Shown here: positions 13,401-25,187 of the stretch, one piece after another
Position numbering within the stretch: the stretch's first letter is position 1
Layout: each line of letters starts with the position of its first letter
DNA from: Diospyros lotus
Lineage: Eukaryota > Streptophyta > Magnoliopsida > Ericales > Ebenaceae
Length of the DNA stretch: 64,000 nucleotides
Direction: 5' to 3'
NCBI RefSeq assembly: GCF_014633365.1
Contig: NC_068341.1
Coordinates: forward strand, 372,001 to 436,000
Position numbers and translations under genes: made by a program
Notes under the pieces: generated by a model
Database searches by the model: none
What the model was told of the DNA's origin: nothing
Seen by the model: only the letters and a program-made list of their open reading frames with translations

Positions 13401-16400
13401 AGAGAATTCATATAACAACTTATCTCAAGTGACCATGTACACTTGGCTCTAATCACTTACATCTCAACCTCTAATTACAATTGTGTACCCCCCCCCCCCC
13501 TCCTCCTAACCTTATACATTCAATTACAGTAGTACCCTCAGCATGTGACAACCCCCCTCCCCTTGAATTATTTCTTGTCCCCAAGAAATCAGAGAAGCTT
13601 GGCCACTGTGGGCTATCGTTGGAGAAGATCTAGGAGGTACTCCTAGGTGGTGTTGTCGGGTGCAGGTGGGTCCACCGCACCAAGACTTGTGTGAGGGAAA
13701 GGGAATCCTGGTAGATCACTCTCTTGTCCAGCACAACTTGGGGTTCCACTTCCACAATCCTATCTTCAATCAGCTCAGGGACCTCCCTGCTTACTCCTTC
13801 AGTTGTTCCCACTGCCTTCTTCAAGAGGGATACATGGAACATTGGATGCAGCCTCACTCTATCAGGAAGTTGTAATTGATAGGCCACGGGTCCTACCTTA
13901 GCAATGATTTTGAAGGTCCCGTAGTACTTGGGACTGATTTTTTATATAGGACCCTTAGTAAAAATGTATTGTTGAAACCTTTTTACCTTCAAATAGACCT
14001 CCTCTCCAACCTCAAAGGTCCTGTCTGTGCAGTGTCTATCAGCCATTTGCTTCATCCTCTGTTGTGCCATAATAAGTTCCCTCCTTATCACTTGCAATGC
14101 CTTCTGCCTTGCTTGCAAATATTGATTTGTTGTGGTCTCTATCGGAGTGTAATGCACGACAACATGATTTATATGGGGTGGATACCCAAAAAGTGCTTCA
14201 AATGGAGTCCTCTTGTGGGCTATATGGTAGTTGGTGTTGTACCACCACTGTGCCAAAGCCATCCACCTACTTCAACTTCTTGGCTTTGTAAAGCACAAAC
14301 ACCTTAGGTATGTTTCTAAACACTGATTTACTTACTCGGTTTGCCCATCAGTTTCTAGGTGGTAGGTTGATGACAACCGCAACCCAATTCCCAACCCTTG
14401 GAACAAGGTTTTCCAAAACTGACTTGTGAATATCTTATCTTTGTGGGAGACCACTACCCTTGACAACTTCCTTGCCACTTCTATAGCAATAAACGGATGT
14501 GTTAGGGTGATGAAATGGCCGAACTTAGTCATTCTGTCAACTGCAACTAGGATGGTATCAAATCCCTCTGACCTGGGCAGCCCTTCTACAAAATCTATAG
14601 AAATCTACTCCCATGCTTGGAAAGGTATCTCCAAGGGTTGGAGAAGACCCGGGTAGGGCACTTGTTCATGCTTGCACCTTTGGCAAGTGGTGCACTACAG
14701 GACATACTTGGTCACATCACTTTTAAGTCCTGACCAATAAAAGAGCTGTCTTACTCGATATAGGTCACATTAAGCCCCGAATGCCCTCCTAAACCCGAGT
14801 AGAATTCTCTTCCTTAGCTGCTCATCCTCCCTAATTACCACCCGTTCATGGTATCTTAGTAATCCCCCCTTAAGAGCATACCCTGAATCCTCCTGGAGTT
14901 GTACCGATAGCTTGGTCAGAATCTCCTTGATCCAGCTTGTTTGCTCATAACTGTTGGTTATGCCCTACACCCAATCAGGCACCAAAGCAGATATGGCATG
15001 GCAACTGACTTCATTCTCCCTTCGTGATAATGCATCTATCACTAAGTTCTTTTTTCCCTTCATGTACTGAATTATGTAATCAAACCCCATTAGCTTGGTG
15101 ATTCCCTTCCGCTGCAATTGATTATGTGCTCTCTATTGGGAGAGAAACTTCAGGCTCTCATGGTCTGTCCGGATGGTGAATTGCCTTCCTTCTAAATAAT
15201 ATCTCCACTTCTCAATGGCCATTAACACAACCAACAGCTCTTTGTCGTAGATACTTAGGCCTAGGTGCCTTGGAGCAAGGGCTTGACTCATATAAGCTAC
15301 GAGCATGCCCCTTTGAATTAGTACAACCCTTATCCCAGTGTCATAAGCATCAGTCTCTAGAATAAATTCCTTAGAGAAATCAAGCAAAGTTAATATGGGG
15401 GCTTGAGTCATAGCCTTCTTGAGAGTCTCAAAGGCTGAAAGGCATCCTTAGCCTCATCATCCTAGTGGAAGTTGTTCTTCTTCAGCAAATTGGTGAGGGG
15501 TTTATTGATCACTCCATAACCCTTGATAAAACTACGATAGTAGCCTGTGAGTCCTAGGAACCCTCTCAACTCCTTAAGGGTTTTAGGTTGGGCCATTGCT
15601 CCATAGTTGCAACCTTTTGTGGGTTAATGCTTACCCCTTAGCCAAATATAATATGACCGAGATGCTCCACTCTAGTCTCTGCAACCTCTTCTCATAAAGT
15701 TGATGATCTTTGAGGATTTCAAATGCCTTCCTTATGTGGATCAAGTGCTGGTCTAGTTTAGGGCTATAGACTAAAATGTCATCAAAGAATACCATCACAA
15801 ATTTTCTAAGCTAAGGAGCAAAGATGTGGTTCATGAGTACTTGAAAGGTTGCAGGGACATTTGTGAGGCCAAAGAGCATTACCAAGAACTCATAGTGTCC
15901 TTGGTGGGTGCAGAAGGCTGTTTTAGGGCAATCATTAGGGTTCATTTGAATTTGGTGATACCCTGAGGTAAGGTCTAGTTTGGAAAAGATGGAGGCCCCG
16001 GTTAGTTCATCTAGGAGGTCCCCAATAACTGGTATTGGGAATTTGTTTTTGATGATTATGTTGTTTAGTTGCATGTAGTCCACACAAAACTTCCATGAGC
16101 CATCCTTTTTTTTAACTAAGAGAACCGGGGAAGCAAATGGCTTTGGCTCGGTTGGATTAGGGATTTTCCCAACATCTCCCTTACTAGTTTTTCAATCTCA
16201 GCCTTTTGAACAAGGGAGTATCAATAGGCTCTTAGGTTAACCAGTTCACTATTCGGTTTGAGGTGAATTGAATGATCAAGGAACTGACGTGGGGGGTGGG
16301 ATGAAGGATTAGCAAAGATTTCCTCAAATTCCATCAACAATAGTTGAATTGGTTCATGAGAGGGTACTTGAGTGATGGCTAGTACTCTGGCCTGGGGCAT

Positions 16401-19400
16401 AGGGTGCCATCCTCTTCCCTATCTGTCCTTGGGAAGGTCCTCCCTCTAATCCACTTTTGTCTCTACGGCAAAGAGAGATTGTAGCTGGCCAATAGAGGCC
16501 CCTCCTTGATCCAGGAGTTTTTACAGCTTCTTCCCTGACATGGCCTTGTATTCCCCCTTCTCTTGACAACCCTTAAGTGTGACTTTCTACCTCCTCATCT
16601 CAAATGTGACTTCTAGAGTGTTGAAGTCAAACACTAAGGGACTAACCATCCTCATCCAGTCCACTCCTAGCATGATGTGGCAACCTCCCAACCTAAGAAT
16701 TCTCAAATCGGCCGAGAATTCCTATCCATTCATCACCCATTTAAACTCCTTACATTTGAGTTCACTCACCATACGACTCCCATTAGCAATCAAAACATAC
16801 AATGGAGGAGTCTCCTGCAACTCACATTGCAAGGCAATGGTTATTTCTTCATCTAAGAAACTATGGGTACTGCTACTGTCAATGAGTACCACTAGCCTTC
16901 TCTTTCCTACGATTCCTTTTACCTTCAATACTTTGCTCGAGGCACAATCCTATAAGGCGTGCATAGATATCTCCCCTCCTTTCCCATCAATCTATCCTTC
17001 TTGCTCTTCCCCTTCTTCAATTTCCACTTCTTCCTCTTCTCCTTAGCCTTTCATTGTCAGGAGCATCCTTTTACACTGATGTCTTGGGCCGTATTTCTCC
17101 CCACAACGAAAATAGAGCCCCAATTCTCTCTTCTAATCTGTCGTTAAGGCATTGGTTGGGGGTGGAATTGATTGGCTTCTCCCTTTGCTCATTCCACCAT
17201 AAGAATTCTCTTCTCGACTCCCCTTAGGAAACAACTTACGCCTCTTTGCAAAAGCCTCCAGAGCCATCTCCTAGAGATGAGCTTGCTTCGCTGCCTGACT
17301 CATAGATGTCAGGTAGAGTATCTTCACAGTGGGCCAGATCTGATCATCCAACCCATTGATGAAGCTTGACACGAAGTAAGCTTCATTCAAAGAGGGGTGA
17401 GACAATGATAGCGAGGATTTGAGTTCCTCAAATCTCACCTGGTACTCCTCCATCGTCCCCTTTTGTCTCAGCTTGTTAAATTCCTCAATCACATCGATTC
17501 TAATCTTCTCCCCAAACCGGTTGCAGAGGCCATTCACAAACTCCGGCCAACTCCATTCTACCTTGCCCCTACATCAATTATGGAACCAAGCATTGGCCAC
17601 ATCATCGAGATATGCAGCCGCCATGTTCACCTTCTCCCTTTTAGCCTCTCTACTGATAAAACACCCACTCATATCGTCTCACCCACCATCTAGGCCTTTC
17701 CCTCTCAAATGCGGGAATTTCCATCCTAAGCCTTGTAAGTGTGGGGTGAGTTCCTCCAACTCCCTTGTGGAAGTTCTCCTCCTCTGCCTCCACCCTATCC
17801 CCGACCTCCATTGGATCATGGTGTCTCAATCTATTCCTTGGGGTAATTAGAATTGGTGTCAAGGAAGCTCTGGATGGAAAATCCATTGGGAGGCTAGCAT
17901 TGGGCTGCCGAGCAAACATGCTCAAGGAGGCACTCAATTGATGGCTTAATCCAGCAAATTCCTCTCGGATTCCACTAACGGCTCGATCCAAATTAGTTGC
18001 ATTCTCAAATTGGCTTCGACTAATCTCCTCTTGGGTATTTTGGATTCCCAACTCCAACGTTTCCAGGAAATCTTCAACTTGCTCTTGATTCTATCACATC
18101 CCCAATTCAATGGTATCCAATCTGGATTCCATTTGCTCCGCTCGTGTGCCTTCAACCATAACCACTATCCCAGCCAGGTTGCCGACTTTGATACCAAATG
18201 TCAGATCTGAATTGACAAGAAGGTTCTTCCGTAATTGAGGAAGAATAGAGAATAGGTGGGAAAGGAAGAACATGAGAGAGAGAGAGAGAGAGAAGTAGAT
18301 GCGAGAATTGGAGGGAAAAGATATGTGGAATAATCCTCGCATGATCCCCATCCTCGTGTACATCTCTTATTTATAGGAGAGTTAGTTAGTTACAGCTCCT
18401 AGAGAATTCATATAACAACTCATCTCAAGTGGCCATGTGCACTTGGCTCTAATCACCTACATCTCAACCTCTAATTACAATCGTGTACCCCCCTCCCCCC
18501 TCTAACCTTATACATTCAATTATAGTAGTGCCCTCGGCCTATGACATTCCGATGCCCTAAAGTCTTTGCATATGGTCCAAAAACCAGTACTACAGCACCT
18601 CCAATCACGCATAATAGACAGTTGTGTGAGCCACTTGCTCTAATACTATAAATAACACCAACAAGTCCCACCTAAAGGACTAGTCAAGAGGTTTCATTTG
18701 AATTTATTGTTACCTTAGACCCCTCATGAGAAAAAAAAAAGTGACTTGCAATTTTCATTTGAATTTATTGTTGCCTCAGAGTCTCAAACCCCTCACAGAA
18801 AAAAAGGTGACCTGCAATCTATGTTTAGTATAAGTTATGAAGTACAAAACTTGAAGTGTGAAAATACCAAGATAATGTACCAAACTAGACAACAATACAT
18901 CCTGACAGAGTAATAACTGAAAAGTCTTGAAAAACTAAAAAATAAATGCAGTAACATGAAAGTGATTATCCCAAGCTTTATAATGGTTTCATGTGTGAAC
19001 AACTTCCCTCTTAAAGAAGGGCTTCAGTCTGTAATTTCTGGATATAACCTAAACTGATAATCAGGCTCTCAATGAGCTTGTGGTAACAATATAACCATAA
19101 CAATAGGAAAACTAGTTTCATATGTGATGCTGAGGAAGTAGGCAGTGTCTTACAGATGTCTACAGTATCTGATGCGGTCACCAATCAAGACCCGGCCCAA
19201 AGCTGACTCTCGACCACGCCGGAACAATATTTTAATACTTCTTAAGTTTTTAGAATTCTACTTGATTTAGGATTCAATTTCATATTTCTACTTGATTTAG
19301 GATTCTACTTCATGTTGGATTAAGATTTATTTCTATTAGGATTCTAGTTGGATTTTGTTTTCCAAATATTAGATGGATTTAGATTAGCCAAATACTATAA

Positions 19401-22400
19401 ATATGCCTAGGATCTAGAGTTTGTAATCAAGTTTTTCTTAATCAAATTTCAGCAACCTATTTAGGTTTTCTTAGCAAAACAGTCTTGTTTTTGCGTCTTC
19501 TTGAAAGCCAAGCTTCGGCCATTGAAGTTTGCTCTTTCAAGGGTTTATTTTGGTGTGTTTTCTTCACACTCGCGCTACACGCTGCGTCAGGTGGTATCAG
19601 AGCGGTTAATCAACCAATCAGATGGCCAATCTTGAAGGTAACGGTAGCAACCAGCCTCGTGACGGTGATAAGGGGTTGTCCGCAGTTTGGAGAGCAATTG
19701 AAGAACAGCGGGAAGTAACTCGTACTATCCAGCAGCGATTGGAGCAACATAGCAACCAATTGGGCACCTTACTACGAGTTGATGATGACAGGAACCTGAA
19801 TAATGGGGTGAATCAAGCCGGAGCGGGAAGACCACCTATTAATCATGTCCTTGTTAATCCTAGAAGACTAGTGATTGAAGATAGCGATGAAGAGGATGAT
19901 TTTGGTCGAGCAATAGCTAACCCTGGTGGTAGAGGGGTTAGGAGGAATGCGCATCAGCACAACCACTGGAGCAACGATGAGTATAAACTAAAAGTTGATA
20001 TTCCCACCTTTAGTGGAGATCTTGATATTGAGGGGTTCCTGGATTGGATCACTGAGGTTGACCGTTTTTTCGAATACATGGAGATCCCAGATGAACGACA
20101 AGTAAAGTTAGTGGCTTACAGGTTGAAGGGCGGTGCATCTGTTTGGTGGGAGCGATTAAGAGAAACGAGATTGAGGGAAGGCCGACAGCCAGTTCAGACA
20201 TGGAGACGAATGAAGCAACTGTTAAGAGGTAGGTTTTTGCCCCCTGACTATGAACAATATATGTTTGAAGCTTATCAAAGATGTGCACAGGGAATGAAGA
20301 GTGTGAATGAATATACCTCTGAGTTTTTACGATTAGCGGAGAGAAACCAATTGTCAGAAAGTGACAATTAACAAGCAGCTCGTTACTTGAATGGATTGAA
20401 GCCTGCTATTCGTGATAAAATTGGAGTTCAGATGGTTCTAAGTGTGCAAGAAGCAAGGAACTTAGCTTTAAAAGCTGAGTTAATGTTGAGTGAGAGATCT
20501 CGTAATGACACCTATCGTCGGTATAATGGGAATGAAAATAAACAACCAGCTTTTGATAAAGGTAAGTCGGTTCAAGGAGCGCAACTCTCCAATCCACCCC
20601 ATACAGTCAACCCTAATAAGGCTACAACGGGGGGAAACATTCGAGGTACTACTTCTAATCTTCCAAAATCCCCTAATCCTTATGCAAAGCCTATTCTTTT
20701 AAAATGTTTCAAGTGCAATGAGGTTGGGCATCGATCTAGTGATTGTCCAAGGAGGAAAACAGTTAACATTGTTGAAAAGGAAGAGGAAGATGTTGCTGAA
20801 GAGGAAGTATATTGCGGGCCTGATGGGGAGGATGATGAAGAAGATTATGGACATGGGCAATATACCTGTGTAGTGAGGAAGTTAATGCTATCTCAAAAGA
20901 ATGAAGATACTACTCAACGGCATAAACTTTTTCGCACGAGGTGTACAGTGAAAGGAAAAATCTTTGAGTTGATTATTGATAGTGGAAGTCAGGAGAACAT
21001 CATAGGAAGAGACGTGGTGGCAAAGATGCAGTTAACTCCTGAAAAACATCCAAGCCCTTACATGATTGGATGGATCAAAGAAGTTGGTGGCATACATGTG
21101 AATGAACGTTGCAGGGTGCCTTTCTCTATCGGTAAGTACTCCGACGAAGTCTATTGTGATATTGTTGATATGGATGCTTGCCATATTTTATTTGGGAGGC
21201 CTTGGCAATTTGATGTGGATGCTAAGCACTCGAGTAGGAAGAACACATATCAGCTTGAGAAAGAAGGTGTGCGTTATACTTTGTTACCCATAGTGGAAAA
21301 GAATCAAACCAAAGCTTCTAAAGTGGAGGGGCGAAATTTTCTTACCATTACACATAAACACACAGAGTTTGTGAGGGAGTGTAAGGATACTCGAGAGGTT
21401 CACTTATTGGTTATCAAGGGAGAGAGTGTGAGTGAGCTACTGAAGGTAAATCAAATTCCAGTGGAGGTGCAGGGATTGTTGGAGGAATTTCATGATGTGG
21501 TTCCTGAGGAGTTGCCTAATGAGCTACCTCCTATGAGAGATATTCAACACCACATTGACTTGGTTCCTGGTGCTAGCTTGCCTAACCTACCACACTATAG
21601 GATGAGTCCTAGGGAGAATGAGATTTTGCGTGAGCAGGTAGAGGAATTGTTGAGAAAAGGGCACATTCAGACTAGCATGAGTCCATGTGCAGTGCCAGCA
21701 TTATTGACACCAAAGAAAGATGGGAGTTGGAGGATGTGTGTTGACAGTAGAGCCATCAACAAAATTACTATTGGGTACAAATTTCCAATTCCTAGGCTCG
21801 ACGACATGCTTGATCAACTTGATGGGGCTGTGATTTTTTCCAAAATTGACCTTAGAAGTGGTTATCATCAAATTAGAATTCGACCTGGAGATGAGTGGAA
21901 GACAACTTTCAAGACAAGAGATGGGTTGTTTGAGTGGTTAGTCATGCCCTTTGGACTAACCAATGCACCAAGCACTTTCATGAGACTAATGAACCAAGTA
22001 TTACGCCCTTTCATTGGTAAATTCTTTGTGGTGTATTTTGATGATATTTTGATATACAGTAAATCTATTAATGAGCATGAGGGGCATATTCGAGAGGTGT
22101 TGAGTGTGTTGAGGGAAAACAAACTTTATGCTAATTTGAAGAAGTGTACTTTTATGAGTGAGAGCTTGTTGTTCTTGGGCTTTGTTATAAGTAAAGAGGG
22201 CGTAAAGGTAGATGAGGAAAAAGTGCGAGCTATTAGAGAGTGGCCAACTCCTAAAAATGTCAGTGATGTGCGAAGTTTCCATGGGTTAGCAACTTTCTAT
22301 AGGCGGTTTATCAAACACTTTAGTAGTATTGTGGCTCCAATTACTGAGTGTTTAAAGAAAGGAAAGTTCCATTGGGGTGAAGAACAAGAGCAAAGTTTCA

Positions 22401-25150
22401 CCTTGATAAAAGATAAATTATGTACCGCTCCTGTCTTAGCTTTGCCAAGCTTTGACAAATTGTTTGAGGTTGAGTGTGATGCGAGTGGAGTGGGTATAGG
22501 TGCTGTGTTGTCCCAAGAGAAGAGACCAATTGCATTTTTCAGTGAGAAGTTGTGTGAAGCCAGAAGAAAGTGGTCTACTTATGATAAGGAGTTTTATGCA
22601 GTAGTGAGGGCTCTTAAGATATGGGAACATTACTTGATTGCCAAAGAATTTGTTCTTTACACGGATCACCAAGCTCTTAAGTACTTGAGTAGCCAAAGGC
22701 AATTGAGGAGTGATATGCATGCTAGATGGTCTGCTTTTATTGATAAATTTCCATATAAAATTGTACATAAGTCGGGACAACATAATCGAGTGGCAGACGC
22801 TTTGAGTAGGCGTGTGGATTTGATCAAGACCCTTAGTGTTGAGATTGTTGGGTTTGAGTGCTTGAAAGAATTATATGCTACAGACGAGGATTTCAAACAT
22901 GTGTGGGAACAATGCATGTCTCAGCAACCATCAGGAGATTTTTATGTGCATGATGGGTTTCTCATGAAGGGAAATCAGTTGTGCATCCCTTGCACATCTC
23001 TTCGTGAGAAAATTATTCGGGATTTGCATGGTGGTGGCTTAGCAGGGCATCTTGGCAGAGACAAGACTATTGAAGCTGTTATGGGAAGGTATTATTGGCC
23101 AAGAGCAAGGAGAGATGTTTCTATTATTGTGGCGAGGTGTTATATATGTCAAACAGCTAAGGGGCACTCTTCTAACGCCGGTCTTTACATGCCATTGCCT
23201 GTTCCCAATGCTATTTGGGAAGATTTGTCTATGGACTTCGTGTTGGGTCTACCGCGAACCCAACGAGGTATGGATTCTGTTTTTGTAGTGGTTGACAGGT
23301 TTTCCAAGATGGCGCACTTTCTCCCATGCAAGAAGACGGCAGATGCAGTAGCTACAGCCAAACTGTTTTTCAAGGAAATTGTTAGACTACATGGAGTCCC
23401 TAAAACTATTACTTCGGATCGTGATACAAGGTTTTTGAGTCACTTCTGGATTACCTTGTGGAGAATGTTCGATTCATCTTTGAATTTCAGTAGCACAGCA
23501 CATCCCCAGACTAATGGACAAACAGAGGTGGTGAATCGTACCTTAGGAAATCTGATTCGCAGTGTTTGCAAAGACAAGCCAAGACAATGGGACCTAGTCA
23601 TAGCTCAAGTAGAATTTGCCTACAACAACGCCGTACATAGCTCAACAGGAAGATCACCATTCTCTATCGTATACATGAAAGTTCCTAATCATGCATTGGA
23701 TTTGGTAAAATTGCCAAAGGTACCAGGTTTCAGTGTTGCAGCCAGTGACTTAGCCGAACACGTTCAAGCAGTTCAGGAAGATGTCAGGCAAAAGTTGCAC
23801 GAGGCGAATAAGAAGTACAAGGCAGCAGCTGACAAGCATAGGAAGCACAAGGTATTTGCGGTTGGAGATGAAGTCATGATATTCTTGAAAAAGGAACGGA
23901 TTCCTACAGGACAACAGAACAAGCTCAAGCCAAAGAAGTATGGTCCTTACAAGATTACAAAGAAGATCAATGATAATGCTTATGTTGTGGATTTGCCAAA
24001 TCATATGGGTATTTCCAAAACATTCAATGTTGCTGATCTTTCTTTGTATTTGTCGGACGTTGAGTTGTCATACCCAGATCATAATTCGAGGACGAATTCT
24101 TCTCAAGTGGAGGTGAATGATGCAGTCACCAATCAAGACCCGGCCCAAAGCTGACTCTCGACCACGCCGGAACAATATTTTAATACTTCTTAAGTTTTTA
24201 GAATTCTACTTGATTTAGGATTCAATTTCATATTTCTACTTGATTTAGGATTCTACTTCATGTTGGATTAAGATTTATTTCTATTAGGATTCTAGTTGGA
24301 TTTTGTTTTCCAAATATTAGATGGATTTGGATTAGCCAAATACTATAAATATGCCTAGGATCTAGAGTTTGTAATCAAATTTTTCTTAATCAAATTTCAG
24401 CAACTTATTTAGGTTTTCTTAGCAAAACAGTCTTGTTTTTGCGTCTTCTTGAAAGCCAAGCTTCGGCCATTGAAGTTTGCTCTTTCAAGGGTTTATTTTG
24501 GTGTGTTTTCTTCACACTCGCGCTACACGCTGCGTCAGTATCCCAACAAGATAGACTGCTTTGTCATCAAAGATTCAAAATTTATGCTGCTGAGTATGAC
24601 TCTGAAAAACATAATTAGACACCACAGTGGATGAAAACATCAAACAAGTCAGTGCAACTTACAGGATTCATCAAAAGTTCTTCTTTGAAATGCTTGTACT
24701 GAGATCTCTTCATAGCTACTTCAGCTGACCAAAGCCCTCGATCAGCCGGCAAATATCCCAACAAAAGCTGCACAAGACACATTCAAGAAACCAAACTTTG
24801 AAATCCATATACAATATTTTTATGTTGTTTCATCTGAAATATCAACAATTTCTATTGATAAGTTAGCTAAATTCAAAATTTGATAGTAAAAAAAAAACCA
24901 ACCTTCCAAACAGTAGAACGAATGCCGGCACCATCAGGTATGCCCTGAGATGCAAGTTTCCGCAATTCACCCATATTTATAACCTTCCTTGATAGCTAAA
25001 TTCACATAAATTGAAAAAAATGAATTCATCACAAGTGAAAGAAAGAAGAGAAAAAAAAAAAAAAAAAACAGCAGACATACAAAGGGGCCTAATATGTAAT
25101 AAACTGCAGAAAACAAACATGAATGTAATGAGGGAAATATAAAAAACCAA

Positions 25151-25187
<37 letters not shown>

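Larger units (their letters stand above)
13185..18546 (-). mobile_element. degenerate Reina-like chromovirus (Ty3/gypsy) in TBC intron 3
   Basis: This is an LTR retrotransposon on the minus strand, 5.36 kb, with LTRs at 13185-13550 and 18199-18546 (TGTCAG...TGACA). The flanks TTCCC (13180-13184) and TTCCG (18547-18551) are a near-perfect 5-bp target duplication. Read on the minus strand, the order is Gag (about 18060-17270, with RWWVRR and [13 protein letters not shown]), protease (about 16900), RT (about 16080-15810, with [15 protein letters not shown]), RNase H (about 15410-15130, with TDHESLKFL), integrase (about 14530-13940) and a remnant chromodomain (QVLVRW, about 13690). Frameshifts and stops break every domain boundary, and the protease site DSG has become DSS. 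The Reina clade is inferred from small size, short LTRs and the chromodomain. Confidence 0.85.
19170..24537 (+). mobile_element. young, nearly intact CRM-like Ty3/gypsy retrotransposon in TBC intron 3
   Basis: A 5,368-bp element flanked by a perfect 5-bp target duplication GTATC (19165-19169 and 24538-24542). LTRs are 420 bp each and differ at only four positions that I can see. It has a tRNA-iMet primer site, one Gag-Pol frame and a purine-rich tract (AAGTGGAGGTGAA) just before the 3' LTR. It sits antisense to its host gene. The LTR start TGATG, the RT sequence style and the polyprotein frame running into the 3' LTR are features I associate with the CRM (centromeric) clade of chromoviruses. 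Clade is inference, and a phylogeny is needed to confirm it. Confidence 0.92.

Noticed and set aside
16579..17850. Plus-strand ORFs of up to 155 residues
   Set aside because: They are antisense to the Gag and protease coding of the minus-strand Reina-like element and resemble no family.
19592..19603. tRNA gene suggested by TGGTATCAGAGC words (also at 32815 and 62383)
   Set aside because: Each follows an LTR and is a primer-binding site. No cloverleaf is present.
19622..20371. 249-residue Gag ORF and the following long ORF as two separate genes
   Set aside because: They are in the same frame and split by one TAA in the middle of the Gag capsid, so they are one broken polyprotein.
20369..20374. 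Programmed stop-codon readthrough between Gag and Pol
   Set aside because: The stop lies before the CCHC knuckle, not at the Gag-protease boundary, and the second codon after it does not fit the known leaky consensus. Mutation is simpler.
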